Numbered from the stretch's first letter, positions 1-7,288 are shown. The stretch: 22,327 nucleotides of DNA from Paraktedonobacter sp035294465 (GCA_035294465.1 DATGKW010000145.1:1-22327); one strand, 5' to 3'. Program-made: numbers and translations. The notes: generated by a model from the letters alone, not told the origin.

Positions 1-719
1 GCCGCCAGGTGGGCGCGGATCTGATGCGTGCGCCCGGTAATCGGCCGAGCTTCTACCAGAAAGTAATCGCCCGGCGCGGCCGCCAGTACGCGGATCTGCG
101 TGCTGGCCTCCTGTCCGTCTGTACCAACGACACAACGCCGCCGGTCAGCGGGATCGCGCTGCAATGGCCCATCCAACAGGAGAGGCGTATCCTGATAGTT
201 CGCGAGGTCCAGCGGCCAGGGGAGCTGCTCCCTGCCACCATTTGCCTGATCGATTGCTGCAATAAACGGAGCGCGCGGTTGCGCCCAGTCGGGAGAGCCA
301 CGCCGAACGACGGCCAGGTAGACTTTCACAACCGTATGCGCGTAGAACTGGCGTACAATGTGGCGGCAGGCTCGTTCTGTGCGCGCCAGAGCCACCACGC
401 CGGAGGTGTCTTTATCCAGGCGATGGAGCAGCACCGGATGCGGCAGCCATCCTTCTTCCTGCTGGATCTTCGCCAAACGCCTCTCGCGCAGCATCCGGCG
501 AACATATTCCGGAGCGCGTTCCCAGCCCGGCTCGTCCGGCAAAGCGGGCGGGCACCAGCCGTCATCCTCCTGCTGCGCAAGATACGCCAGCAAAGCATCC
601 CACATAGTGCCATCCGCGTGTTTGTACGTGGGATGAATAACTAGCCCTGCCGGTTTGTTCACTACCAAGAGGTGATGATCCTGGTAAATGATGGGTATAT
701 GCTGCTGCTCCTGCTCCAT
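1..719 (-). CDS. RluA-family RNA pseudouridine synthase (3' end outside window)
   Basis: This gene enters from the left edge; 239 codons are visible and no stop is reached. The protein opens directly with the catalytic domain (VVNKPAGLVIHP at about residues 19-30), so it has no N-terminal S4 domain. The family signature HRLDKDTSG lies at 99-107, with Asp102 as the expected catalytic residue. The RluA motif GRTHQIRAHLA closes the visible part. Enzymes of this family isomerise uridine to pseudouridine in rRNA or tRNA; the target cannot be told from sequence. Between the N-terminal motif and HRLD lies a charged insert of about 40 residues (roughly 50-93) that is longer than usual. The ATG at 719 is the only in-frame start before a stop further upstream. 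It has no Shine-Dalgarno, and the promoter ends 7 bases before it. Family assignment is secure; the exact subgroup is not. Confidence 0.93.
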   Translation of the reverse strand, partial: MEQEQQHIPIIYQDHHLLVVNKPAGLVIHPTYKHADGTMWDALLAYLAQQEDDGWCPPALPDEPGWERAPEYVRRMLRERRLAKIQQEEGWLPHPVLLHRLDKDTSGVVALARTERACRHIVRQFYAHTVVKVYLAVVRRGSPDWAQPRAPFIAAIDQANGGREQLPWPLDLANYQDTPLLLDGPLQRDPADRRRCVVGTDGQEASTQIRVLAAAPGDYFLVEARPITGRTHQIRAHLA

Positions 720-726
720 GCGCTCA

Positions 727-756
727 AGTATAAGGCGAGATGAGAGAAGGAGTCAA
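727..756 (-). promoter_or_regulatory. Promoter of the pseudouridine synthase, probably leaderless
   Basis: On the minus strand TTGACT (756-751) is followed after exactly 18 bases by TATACT (732-727). Each box differs from consensus at one position. Seven bases separate the -10 box from the ATG at 719, so transcription should begin at or within a base or two of the start codon. Confidence 0.7.
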
Positions 757-794
757 CAAGAGTCGGAAAGCTTTAAGGCGCCCCTTTTCAGGCA

Positions 795-803
795 TGATAA
801 AAT
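795..803 (+). promoter_or_regulatory. Possible extended -10 promoter for the PAC2 operon
   Basis: TGATAAAAT reads as an extended -10 element (TGn followed by TAAAAT, five of six). There is no convincing -35 box. It would give a leader of about 120 bases that contains the inverted repeat at 815-842. Confidence 0.35.
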
Positions 804-814
804 AGGATCATCCT

Positions 815-842
815 GTTTCTTTTCCGATTTTGCGAAAGAAAC
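815..842 (+). repeat. Inverted repeat in the leader of the PAC2 gene
   Basis: GTTTCTTT (815-822) pairs exactly with AAAGAAAC (835-842) around a 12-base loop. No T-run follows, so it is not a standard terminator. It may be an operator or leader hairpin. The core GTTTC...GAAAC also occurs in the palindromes before hppA. Confidence 0.45.
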
Positions 843-930
843 TGCGACCTGGCAGTTTACACAAACGGAAGAAGGGCGCCTGATCGAAAAGGGTAATCGT
901 TCGTGGCCCGGCAGATGAGAGGTATGACAC

Positions 931-1908
931 ATGGCATTTATCGAGTATTCGGCAGAACCAGAACTGCATGATCCCGTCCTGGTGGCAGCGTTTGGAGGGT
1001 GGAATGACGCGGCGGACGCAGCAACAACCGCGATCAAATTTCTCATTGAAAGCTGGAAACCTCTCCGTTTTGGGGAAATTGACGGTGAAGAGTTTTTTCT
1101 CTATACGGAGACGCGGCCAAGCATTCAGTTCGCCAAAGGATCACTGCGTAAGGTCGTCTGGCCCGGCGGCCGTTTCTTTGCCCATACTGACCCGCAGATA
1201 GGTCATGACATCGTGCTGTACCTGGGGCCAGAGCCACAACTGCGCTGGAAAACGTTCACGCGAGAGTTTCTGAGAGTCTGCAAACACCTGCACATCTCCG
1301 AGGCACTTTTATTGGGCGCGTTTCTCGCCAACATCCCTCATTCGGCTACTGTTCCTATCTCCGGTTTTGCTTCTCATCCCGCCCTGGTTGAGCGGCTGAA
1401 CGAACTGGACGTGCGTGACTCTCGCTATGAAGGTCCCACGGGTATTGTCGGTGTCTTACAGGATGCCTTCAACCAGGCCCATATTCCTAACGCTAGCCTG
1501 TGGGCAGCCGCGCCCCATTATCTGGCCGCAACGCCAAATATCAAAGTTACTGCGGCGCTCCTCACCTATCTCAATACGTTCCTGGGCACAGACCTGGATC
1601 TACACGATATCCAATCCGACGCCGTGCGCTTTGATGAGCAAATCACGACTCTGGTGGAACGCGACCCCGAGGCCAGCGCCTATGTCCATAAGCTGGAGGA
1701 GCAGGCGAACGCACTGGAAGACGAGGAGGAGGAGGAAGACGACGACGACGACGAGGATACCGATATGGTGATCCACCCGGATCGCACGCCTGGCACAGGT
1801 CCGCTACCCAGCGCCGACTCGCTAATCCGCAGCGTGGAGGAATTATTGCGCAAGGAACGTGAACAACAACAACAACACTCTGATGATGAGGATACCAATA
1901 ACACATGA
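931..1908 (+). CDS. PAC2-family protein with acidic C-terminal tail
   Basis: The 325-residue protein has a PAC2 fold: LVAAFGGWNDAADAATTAIKFL near residues 17-38, VLYLGPEPQLRW near 95-106, and LLLGAFLANIPHSATVPISGFA near 126-147. PAC2 is named after eukaryotic proteasome assembly chaperones. Bacterial members are common in actinobacteria and Chloroflexota, but their biochemical role is not settled. After the domain (about 1-245) comes a low-complexity tail: an unbroken Glu/Asp run at 263-276, then four Gln at 312-315 and another acidic cluster. GAGAGG at 917-922, eight bases before the ATG, is the ribosome binding site. The stop overlaps the start of the next gene (ATGA), so the two are probably co-translated. 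Family call is firm; function is unknown. Confidence 0.9.
   Translation: MAFIEYSAEPELHDPVLVAAFGGWNDAADAATTAIKFLIESWKPLRFGEIDGEEFFLYTETRPSIQFAKGSLRKVVWPGGRFFAHTDPQIGHDIVLYLGPEPQLRWKTFTREFLRVCKHLHISEALLLGAFLANIPHSATVPISGFASHPALVERLNELDVRDSRYEGPTGIVGVLQDAFNQAHIPNASLWAAAPHYLAATPNIKVTAALLTYLNTFLGTDLDLHDIQSDAVRFDEQITTLVERDPEASAYVHKLEEQANALEDEEEEEDDDDDEDTDMVIHPDRTPGTGPLPSADSLIRSVEELLRKEREQQQQHSDDEDTNNT
1717..1764 (+). repeat. In-frame GAG/GAC trinucleotide repeat encoding the acidic run
   Basis: Consecutive GAG/GAA and then GAC codons encode E-D-E5-D5-E-D. Such triplet tracts can change length by slippage without breaking the frame. A CAA-codon tract for four Gln follows at 1864-1875. Confidence 0.8.
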
Positions 1909-3329
1909 CAAACGTGCCAATATATTCGCTAGAGGATGTGCTGCATCCTCGCTCCGTAGCCATCCTGGGTGCGTCGCGCGCCTCACACAAATGGGGCAAC
2001 GTCGCCGCCAAGCAGTTGATCGCTGGAGGATTCCCCGGCGATATTTATTTGATCAATCCATCTGTGTCTGAAGTACTGGGCAGGCCAACCTATCCCAGCC
2101 TGCGCGACGTCCCTGGACCTGTAGACCTGGCGATTGTCGCGACCTCCTTCGATCACGTAGAAAGTTCGGTCGATGACTGTATTGCTAAAGGCGTCAAAGG
2201 GATCGTAGTCATTACTGCCGGCTTCAGCGAGACCGGCCTGGAGGGGCGGCGGCGCGAAGAAGCGATGGTCGCCCGCTGCCGCGAGAAAGGTATTCGCATG
2301 ATCGGTAGCAATTGTATGGGCATCTATGTCCATAGTTCAAAGCTCAATGCTCTGGGTATGGTCTTTCCGCTACCGGTCGGCCCAATCGGCCTGATTTCAC
2401 AAAGCGGCAACCTGGGAATGTACTTCTACAATCAAGCGCATCTTGATGGCCTCGGCTTTAACACCTTCCTCAGCGTGGGCAATGCCGCCGATGTCAAACT
2501 CCCCGAATATATTCAATATCTGGCGAGTGATCCTGAAACAAAGGTTATTGCCTCCTATATCGAGGCCATCGACGAGGCCACGCTCAAAGACGTTACCCGC
2601 GAGATGCGAGCAAGCGGCAAGTATAAGCCAGTGGTGATTTTCCTGAGTGGCGCCACCGAAGTAGGCGTGCGCGCTTCGCTGGCTCACACGGGCACTATTT
2701 CACAGGTGCGTCCCGATACCGATACCAGTCTGCTAGGCAGCGGCGTTGTGCGCGTGATTCGCTCAGACGAGCTTTTCCCAGTAGCCCAGGCACTGGCAAC
2801 CCAACCATCAACGCCGGGCGGCGGCAAACGCATCGCTATCGTCAGCGATGGCGGCGGCAGCGGTGTGGCCAGCGGAGATGCAGCTATCCGGGCTGGTCTG
2901 GAAATCCCTATTCTGTGCAATGAAACTCAGCAAGGGCTGCGCAAGCTCATGCCCGCTCGCGCGACCTCTACCAACCCCATAGACGTGGCTGGAGCGGCTG
3001 ACGAAGATCCGCTTTCCTTCGCCTGGCTGACCGAAGTCTGCCTGAAAGATCCCGCCGTCGATGGCGTGATTATCACCGGCCTGCTAGGCGGCTATCGCTG
3101 GCTGCTCTCCGAAAGCTTCGGGGCACGTGAAGAGGCGGCTGCCCACGAACTGGGCCGGCTGGTACGCGAATATAAGAAACCTGTGCTGGTACAAACTGTC
3201 TATGCCCGCCACGACATTCCCGCGCTGAAGATTCTGCGCGAAGAGGGCGTACCGTATTACGAATCGATTGAGATCACCTGCCGGGCTATGGCCGCGCTGG
3301 CCGAAATTGGACAATTTCTGGCACAGTAG
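1905..3329 (+). CDS. Acyl-CoA synthetase (NDP-forming) alpha-type protein, no ATP-grasp domain
   Basis: The 474 residues match the alpha part of ADP-forming acetyl/acyl-CoA synthetases: a CoA-binding Rossmann domain (about 10-135, RSVAILGAS at 16-24), a succinyl-CoA-ligase-like domain (about 155-290, with SQSGNL at 165-170), and a third flavodoxin-like domain (about 305-470). Family knowledge predicts that such proteins form acyl-phosphate and pass the phosphate to a histidine; His261 in LAHTGT fits that residue, and Glu220 in YIEAI fits the assisting glutamate. The ATP-grasp (beta) part needed to make ATP is absent from this protein and from the window. The start overlaps the PAC2 stop, and GATGAGG lies shortly upstream. 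It may pair with a beta subunit encoded elsewhere, or have another role. The acyl substrate is unknown. Confidence 0.88.
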   Translation: MTNVPIYSLEDVLHPRSVAILGASRASHKWGNVAAKQLIAGGFPGDIYLINPSVSEVLGRPTYPSLRDVPGPVDLAIVATSFDHVESSVDDCIAKGVKGIVVITAGFSETGLEGRRREEAMVARCREKGIRMIGSNCMGIYVHSSKLNALGMVFPLPVGPIGLISQSGNLGMYFYNQAHLDGLGFNTFLSVGNAADVKLPEYIQYLASDPETKVIASYIEAIDEATLKDVTREMRASGKYKPVVIFLSGATEVGVRASLAHTGTISQVRPDTDTSLLGSGVVRVIRSDELFPVAQALATQPSTPGGGKRIAIVSDGGGSGVASGDAAIRAGLEIPILCNETQQGLRKLMPARATSTNPIDVAGAADEDPLSFAWLTEVCLKDPAVDGVIITGLLGGYRWLLSESFGAREEAAAHELGRLVREYKKPVLVQTVYARHDIPALKILREEGVPYYESIEITCRAMAALAEIGQFLAQ

Positions 3330-3355
3330 AGAAGCATCCTGGAGGAATTGAAAGC

Positions 3356-3754
3356 ATGGACATCAAAAGAAGTGGCTCGCAACCGTCTGGCAAAGGACCA
3401 GCCGAGTACTTTACCGGCGTGGTCCGTATTGACCCCCTGTTCGAGGCGCCCGATCCGGCACGCGTACGCGGCTCCAGTGTCACGTTCGAGCCCGGTGCCC
3501 GGACTGCCTGGCATACGCACCCGCTGGGCCAGACGCTGATCGTTACGGCCGGTTGTGGCCGCGCTCAACGCTGGGGCGGTCCGATCGAGGAGATTCGACC
3601 GGGTGATGTGGTCTGGTTTGAGCCGGGTGAGAAACACTGGCATGGCGCCACACCAACTACTGCCATGACGCACATTGCCATCCAGGAGGCACTTAACGGC
3701 AAAGCTGTCGATTGGATGGAGAAGGTCAGTGACGAACAATATCAGGCGGGATGA
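3356..3754 (+). CDS. Small cupin, close to manganese-dependent (R)-hydroxynitrile lyase cupins
   Basis: This is a single-domain cupin of 132 residues. The metal-site residues His53, His55, Gln59 (WHTHPLGQT) and His94 (EKHWHG) are all present. From memory, length and motif spacing match the cupin hydroxynitrile lyase described from Granulicella (GtHNL), including the start MxIKRxGSQxSGKGP and the end AVDWMExVxDEQY. Members of this group are often annotated as carboxymuconolactone decarboxylase-associated or ChrR-like cupins, and natural substrates are mostly unknown; cyanohydrin cleavage is a demonstrated but perhaps side activity. GGAGGA at 3341-3346 is a strong ribosome binding site nine bases before the ATG. 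The gene starts 26 bases after the CoA-synthetase stop, so it belongs to the same operon. Fold and metal site are certain; the reaction is inference. Confidence 0.9.
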   Translation: MDIKRSGSQPSGKGPAEYFTGVVRIDPLFEAPDPARVRGSSVTFEPGARTAWHTHPLGQTLIVTAGCGRAQRWGGPIEEIRPGDVVWFEPGEKHWHGATPTTAMTHIAIQEALNGKAVDWMEKVSDEQYQAG

Positions 3755-3850
3755 AAAACTGAAGAAAAGAACGCCATGAGACGCTGCGCGCCCCGCAACG
3801 GATCAAGCTGAATACCAGGAAGAACAAAAAAAGTAGCATACGCACCTCCG

Positions 3851-3881
3851 GCCAGAATGACTGATTGTCAGTCATTCTGGC
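3851..3881. repeat. 31-bp perfect palindrome, operator-like
   Basis: GCCAGAATGACTGA (3851-3864) and TCAGTCATTCTGGC (3868-3881) are exact reverse complements around TTG. No T-run follows on either strand. The inner TGACTGA/TCAGTCA halves resemble TetR-family operators. A TTGACT hexamer at 3889-3894, a possible -35 box of the hydrolase gene with a poor -10, lies eight bases downstream. It could also act as a terminator of the cupin operon. Confidence 0.75.
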
Positions 3882-3981
3882 TAAAACCTTGACTTTTGGT
3901 CAATTTTCGAGCATCTTCAAAGAGAGATAGATACTCCCCAAAACGTTCCGTTGCATGACCATAAGCAAGGAGGGCAAGAGT

Positions 3982-4749
3982 GTGACTATTTCAAAGCGGA
4001 CCATTCAGGTACACGGTCAGCCGATTCACTATGAGGTTGCGGGCGAGGGCGAGCCAGTGGTGCTGGTGCATGGGCTCTCCGAATCGACACGTGTGTGGCA
4101 CAGAAACCTGCCCGCGCTGGCCGAGCGCTACCGTGTCTACCTGATCGACCTGCCGGGCTTCGGCGCCATGCGCGAATTTCATCGGCAGTTTGATCTCAAG
4201 CAGTCCGGCACCTGGCTGAACGAATGGATGCAAGCAGTAGGGCTGGAAGAAGGGTATCTGGTTGGGCACTCTATGGGCGGTTACGTCTCTATGGCGTTAG
4301 CCGCTGCCCATCCTGAGAAGGTCAGGCGCCTGGTGCTGGTAGACTCGATCGGCATTCCCTTCAATCTTCCAGTCAGGCGCCTGGTCTACCCGGCGCTCAA
4401 AGCCATCGCGCGTACCATTCCTTCATTCTGGATGTGTATTGGCTACGATTATCTGCGTGCGGGACCCTTGATGGTTCTGAACGCCGCCCGGCAAATCGTC
4501 GAGCTCGACACGACCGACGTGCTCGCAGCCGTGCGGGTGCCAACACTGATTATCTGGGGCGAGAACGACGACCTGGTTCCTTGCGACCTGGGCCGTCAGC
4601 TTCACGCCCGTTTGCCGGAAGCGCGTCTGCGCATCATACCCGGTGCTAACCACTTTTGTATGTTTGAACGACCGCAGGAATTCAACCAGGCGCTGCTCGC
4701 TTTCCTTCAAGAGCAGACGATTGACGAAGAGGCGAATAGTTCCGCGTAA
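3982..4749 (+). CDS. Alpha/beta-fold hydrolase
   Basis: This 255-residue protein has the full alpha/beta hydrolase layout. HG at 30-31 (VLVHGLSES) forms the oxyanion region, the nucleophile elbow GHSMGG carries Ser97, and Asp197 (WGENDDLVP) and His224 (GANHFCMF) complete the triad. A lid region lies at about 125-175. There is no signal peptide, so it should be cytoplasmic. The GTG at 3982 is preferred because AAGGAGGG (3967-3974) lies seven bases before it; the upstream in-frame ATG at 3955 has no ribosome binding site and would add only nine residues. The substrate cannot be read from sequence; esterase, lipase-like or C-C hydrolase activity are all possible. The stop is six bases from the stop of the convergent gene. 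Codon use is like its neighbours. Confidence 0.9.
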   Translation: MTISKRTIQVHGQPIHYEVAGEGEPVVLVHGLSESTRVWHRNLPALAERYRVYLIDLPGFGAMREFHRQFDLKQSGTWLNEWMQAVGLEEGYLVGHSMGGYVSMALAAAHPEKVRRLVLVDSIGIPFNLPVRRLVYPALKAIARTIPSFWMCIGYDYLRAGPLMVLNAARQIVELDTTDVLAAVRVPTLIIWGENDDLVPCDLGRQLHARLPEARLRIIPGANHFCMFERPQEFNQALLAFLQEQTIDEEANSSA

Positions 4750-4755
4750 ACAGAT

Positions 4756-5214
4756 CTAATAGACTCCGCCCAACTTGCGGTGATCCCATGAAATCATCTC
4801 GACGGGATCGACCATGGCAACAATACGCTTGGCCGCTTGAACTGCCACCAACGTGCGCGTGCCTTCGTTTAACGGCCCTGTATACCGCTCAAAGATCAGT
4901 TCGCCGTAGCGCTGGACGGTCGCGCGGTCGTCTATGATGGTTGCCTGCCCTTTGATCTGCACGCCCCGCAGTTCTTCATAACGCTCGCCCGTTTCAACAA
5001 GGCAAGTGAGGCGCGGATCGCGCCGGAGGTTGATGGCCTTCTGAGATTTGGCATAGGTCCAGAAGGCAATGTGCTGATCAAGAAATACATACCACATCGG
5101 AACCAGATGCGGATACCCATCGTGGTCAATCGTGGCGACCTGGAGTGTGCGCTGCTCCTGCAAGAATGCCTGGATCTCTTCATCTGTCATAGCGATGAGC
5201 TTACGACGGTTCAT
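4756..5214 (-). CDS. PPOX-class (pyridoxamine oxidase-like, probably F420-dependent) oxidoreductase
   Basis: The 152 residues form a split-barrel flavin/deazaflavin-binding domain. Typical segments are LQVATIDHDGYPHLVPMWY (about 24-42), an AKSQKAINLRRDPRLTCLVE stretch (about 55-74) whose basic residues bind the cofactor phosphate in this family, and GVQIKGQATII (about 84-94). The short length and the YPHLVPMWY motif fit the F420-type FDOR-B group better than true PdxH. A role in reducing small molecules with F420H2, or in binding FMN or haem, is inferred from the family. GAGGAAG lies just before the ATG. A strong terminator of the upstream gene ends about 30 bases before this start, leaving little space for a separate promoter, so expression may depend on readthrough or on a promoter overlapping the terminator. 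Confidence 0.85.
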   Translation of the reverse strand: MNRRKLIAMTDEEIQAFLQEQRTLQVATIDHDGYPHLVPMWYVFLDQHIAFWTYAKSQKAINLRRDPRLTCLVETGERYEELRGVQIKGQATIIDDRATVQRYGELIFERYTGPLNEGTRTLVAVQAAKRIVAMVDPVEMISWDHRKLGGVY

Positions 5215-5243
5215 AACAGCTTCCTCTTTTCAAAATACCTCGC

Positions 5244-5289
5244 AAAAAAAACGATCCGCGTGGAACTCTCTCTGCTTCCGCGCGGATCG
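5244..5289 (-). terminator. Rho-independent terminator of the small membrane protein gene
   Basis: On the minus strand CGATCCGCG (5289-5281) pairs with CGCGGATCG (5260-5252), extended by GGAA/TTCC inside, and is followed directly by eight T (5251-5244). This is the strongest terminator in the window. Confidence 0.92.
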
Positions 5290-5335
5290 ATAGATTCGTA
5301 GATAACCTGGCTGGCCTTCTCTCCCTCTCTTTACC

Positions 5336-5614
5336 TTAGAGCACCACGGAAATCATGGCGATTACGCTCACCACCAGGATGACGACAATACTGGCGATGA
5401 CCAGTAAGCCAACTCGCGCGTAACGCAGGCCATAATCCCGCTCCTCCAGAGCCACTTCACGCGCCGGTTGGACCAGGGAAAAGTCTGCTTCGGCATACTG
5501 TACTTGGCGTGAACCGACGCCCACCACACCTTGCGAGTAAAGATACATAGTTACACGATATCCAAAGAAACTCAACGCGCCCAGTACGATCAGAGTAGAT
5601 AGTAAAGCAAACAT
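5336..5614 (-). CDS. Small two-helix membrane protein, unknown function
   Basis: I do not recognise a family. The 92-residue protein has a hydrophobic N-terminal segment (about 3-18), a soluble middle rich in charged residues (about 35-65, with QYAEADFSLVQPAREVALEE) and a strongly hydrophobic C-terminal helix (about 68-92, ending IVVILVVSVIAMISVVL). It is probably anchored in the membrane with both ends on one side. AAAGGAG at 5627-5621 lies a few bases before the ATG, which supports real translation, and a strong terminator follows its stop. It is a single-gene unit downstream of the protease gene. An HtrA partner or stress role is possible from position only. Confidence 0.75.
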   Translation of the reverse strand: MFALLSTLIVLGALSFFGYRVTMYLYSQGVVGVGSRQVQYAEADFSLVQPAREVALEERDYGLRYARVGLLVIASIVVILVVSVIAMISVVL

Positions 5615-5744
5615 TGTTTTCTCCTTTACCAGGCAGACCTTCAGGTCCCGGTATATGTCTCACCTCGTTTCACGTGGTTCCATTACTAAAGACGGGAGAC
5701 ATGGCCGAATATAAAATGCTGGGACCATGAATTTCTGCACCGGG

Positions 5745-5770
5745 AAAAAAGTCGCTTTACATCGAAGCCT
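5745..5770 (-). terminator. Weak possible terminator after the HtrA-like gene
   Basis: On the minus strand a short stem (GCTT/AAGC, extended by AAG/CTT with a bulge) is followed by six T. It is positioned directly after the protease stop, but the stem is short. Confidence 0.35.
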
Positions 5771-5771
5771 T

Positions 5772-6731
5772 CTACAGAATCGCGGTAACTTTGCGCAGTT
5801 TACCTCCTCTCAGGAAACTGAGTGTGATCTGCTGGCCTGAAGTGTGACGACGCACGATTCGTTGCAAATCGCGTGGTTCGGTGACGATCTCGCCCGCAGC
5901 TCCTATGATGACATCCGCGCGTTTCAATTCTGCCTGCTCAGCAGGACTGGCGGACCTGATCTCCAACACTTCCATGCCATAGGATTGACTTAGCTTCAGG
6001 CTCTGGCGCAACTTCTCATCGATTTGTACACGCATACCACCGACTCCCAGAGAAACGCCCGTGGGAGGAGTATTCCGGCGTTGATTGATACGTGCTACGG
6101 CGGATTTCACCGTATCCAGGGGAATAGAGAAACCCAGGCCCTGAGCCATAGGCATCATTGCAGTTGTGATCCCCACCACCCGGCCCAGACTATCCACGAG
6201 GGGGCCGCCGGAATTGCCGGGGTTGATGGAGGTATCGGTCTGAATCAGATTGGTTAGTTTGCGTCCGCCAGGGGTTTCGAGATCTCGATTGAGGGCGCTG
6301 ACCACACCGGCCGTGACCGTCCAGTTCAGGCCATACGGATTGCCCACGGCGATGACGAGTTGCCCGACTTTTAAAGCTGACCGGCCCAGTTCAGCCACGG
6401 GCAAATGATCGGCACCAATGCGCACCACGGCCACATCCACGTCAGGATCAGCGCCAACCAGGCCCGCGTCAAAACTACGCCCGTCGGCCAGCGTTACACG
6501 AATACGCCGGGCCTGGGCCACAACGTGGGCATTGGTCAGGATCTGTCCATCGGAGGCGAAAATGAAGCCGGAGCCGAGCCCGCCGTTCTCAGGGCGCCCA
6601 TAGCCACGATAGCGCCAGCCCTCGCGTTCAACATCAATACGCACAACCGCCGGGCCCACAAGCTCTGCCGCTGTGGTTACCGAGCGTGAGTAGGCATCTA
6701 AAGCCTGTGCGTCCCTCTCTTCTATACTCAT
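5772..6731 (-). CDS. HtrA/DegP-like S1C serine protease with one PDZ domain, no export signal
   Basis: The 319-residue protein has a trypsin-like domain (about 15-205) and a C-terminal PDZ domain (about 225-315). The catalytic triad is intact: His69 in TNAHVV, Asp99 in DVDVAVV and Ser174 in GNSGGPL. Family members degrade or refold damaged proteins, usually outside the cytoplasm. This one starts MSIEERDAQALDAYS and reaches the protease domain after about 20 residues, with no signal peptide or transmembrane helix, so on sequence it would be cytoplasmic. No alternative in-frame start upstream would add a hydrophobic segment. The ribosome binding site is weak (GTGAGA). The gene lies 122 bases after the response-regulator gene and has its own candidate promoter. 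Confidence 0.92.
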   Translation of the reverse strand: MSIEERDAQALDAYSRSVTTAAELVGPAVVRIDVEREGWRYRGYGRPENGGLGSGFIFASDGQILTNAHVVAQARRIRVTLADGRSFDAGLVGADPDVDVAVVRIGADHLPVAELGRSALKVGQLVIAVGNPYGLNWTVTAGVVSALNRDLETPGGRKLTNLIQTDTSINPGNSGGPLVDSLGRVVGITTAMMPMAQGLGFSIPLDTVKSAVARINQRRNTPPTGVSLGVGGMRVQIDEKLRQSLKLSQSYGMEVLEIRSASPAEQAELKRADVIIGAAGEIVTEPRDLQRIVRRHTSGQQITLSFLRGGKLRKVTAIL

Positions 6732-6804
6732 ATCTCACACAGCACTTTCTATGGAACCCACCCGCCGGGGTGTACGTGCGAGGCAACTCCTTGCGGTTGC
6801 CCTT

Positions 6805-6835
6805 ATTGTACCACAGTGGAGATCGGGCACGCCAA
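6805..6835 (-). promoter_or_regulatory. Candidate promoter of the HtrA-like gene
   Basis: TACAAT (6810-6805, minus strand) is preceded by TGG, giving an extended -10 form. TTGGCG (6835-6830) lies 19 bases further up. The predicted mRNA begins with a six-pair hairpin (GGCAAC/GTTGCC, 6782-6801). Confidence 0.5.
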
Positions 6836-6853
6836 ATTCTTTACCTGGCGGCG

Positions 6854-7288
6854 TTATCTGCGAGGCTGGAGAGAAGCTGGCAAAGCATCGGAGATAGCTG
6901 AAATCAGAGCCTCTAATTTGAATGGTTTCTCAATCAGCGTGGCATCCGGAGCGATAGTAAAAGCCAGATTGATTTCAGAGGGTGTTGCGGCAGTACAGAA
7001 AATGAGCGGCAAGGTACAGGTGCGCGGGCTGGTTCTCAACAGCCGCAACACCTCCAGGCCAGACACGCGAGGCAGGTGCAAATCGAGGATAAGCGCGTCT
7101 ATTGGGAGCACATTTTCTCCGACGCACCCCTTCGCCAAAGACTGTTGTTCACGAAAAGAATCACCGAGGGCTTGCAGGCATTCGCGAGCGTTCGCATAAA
7201 CGATCACCTCGTGACCGGCATAACCCAACATCGTCGCGCAAACTTTAGCAATAGAACTATTATCTTCCAGGAGACCTATACGCGCCAT
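6854..7288 (-). CDS. Stand-alone response-regulator receiver protein (CheY-like)
   Basis: A single receiver domain fills the 144 residues and no output domain follows. Key residues are Glu8/Asp9 (LLEDNSS), the phospho-acceptor Asp69 (LILDLHLP), Thr99 (FCTA) and Lys121 (EKPFK). A stretch of about 15 residues (REQQSLAKGCVGENV, roughly 46-60) is inserted before the phosphorylation strand. Such proteins relay a signal from a histidine kinase by binding partners; no kinase is encoded nearby. The ATG at 7288 is chosen as the only start that keeps the N-terminal strand MARIGLLED. AAGGAG is present 15 bases upstream and a shorter AAGG five bases upstream. It is divergent from the CBS-pyrophosphatase gene and precedes the protease gene on the same strand. 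Confidence 0.9.
   Translation of the reverse strand: MARIGLLEDNSSIAKVCATMLGYAGHEVIVYANARECLQALGDSFREQQSLAKGCVGENVLPIDALILDLHLPRVSGLEVLRLLRTSPRTCTLPLIFCTAATPSEINLAFTIAPDATLIEKPFKLEALISAISDALPASLQPRR

Noticed and set aside
9..644. Long plus-strand open frame at the left edge
   Set aside because: It is the shadow of the minus-strand pseudouridine synthase, whose frame shows HRLDKDTSG and GRTHQIRAHLA.
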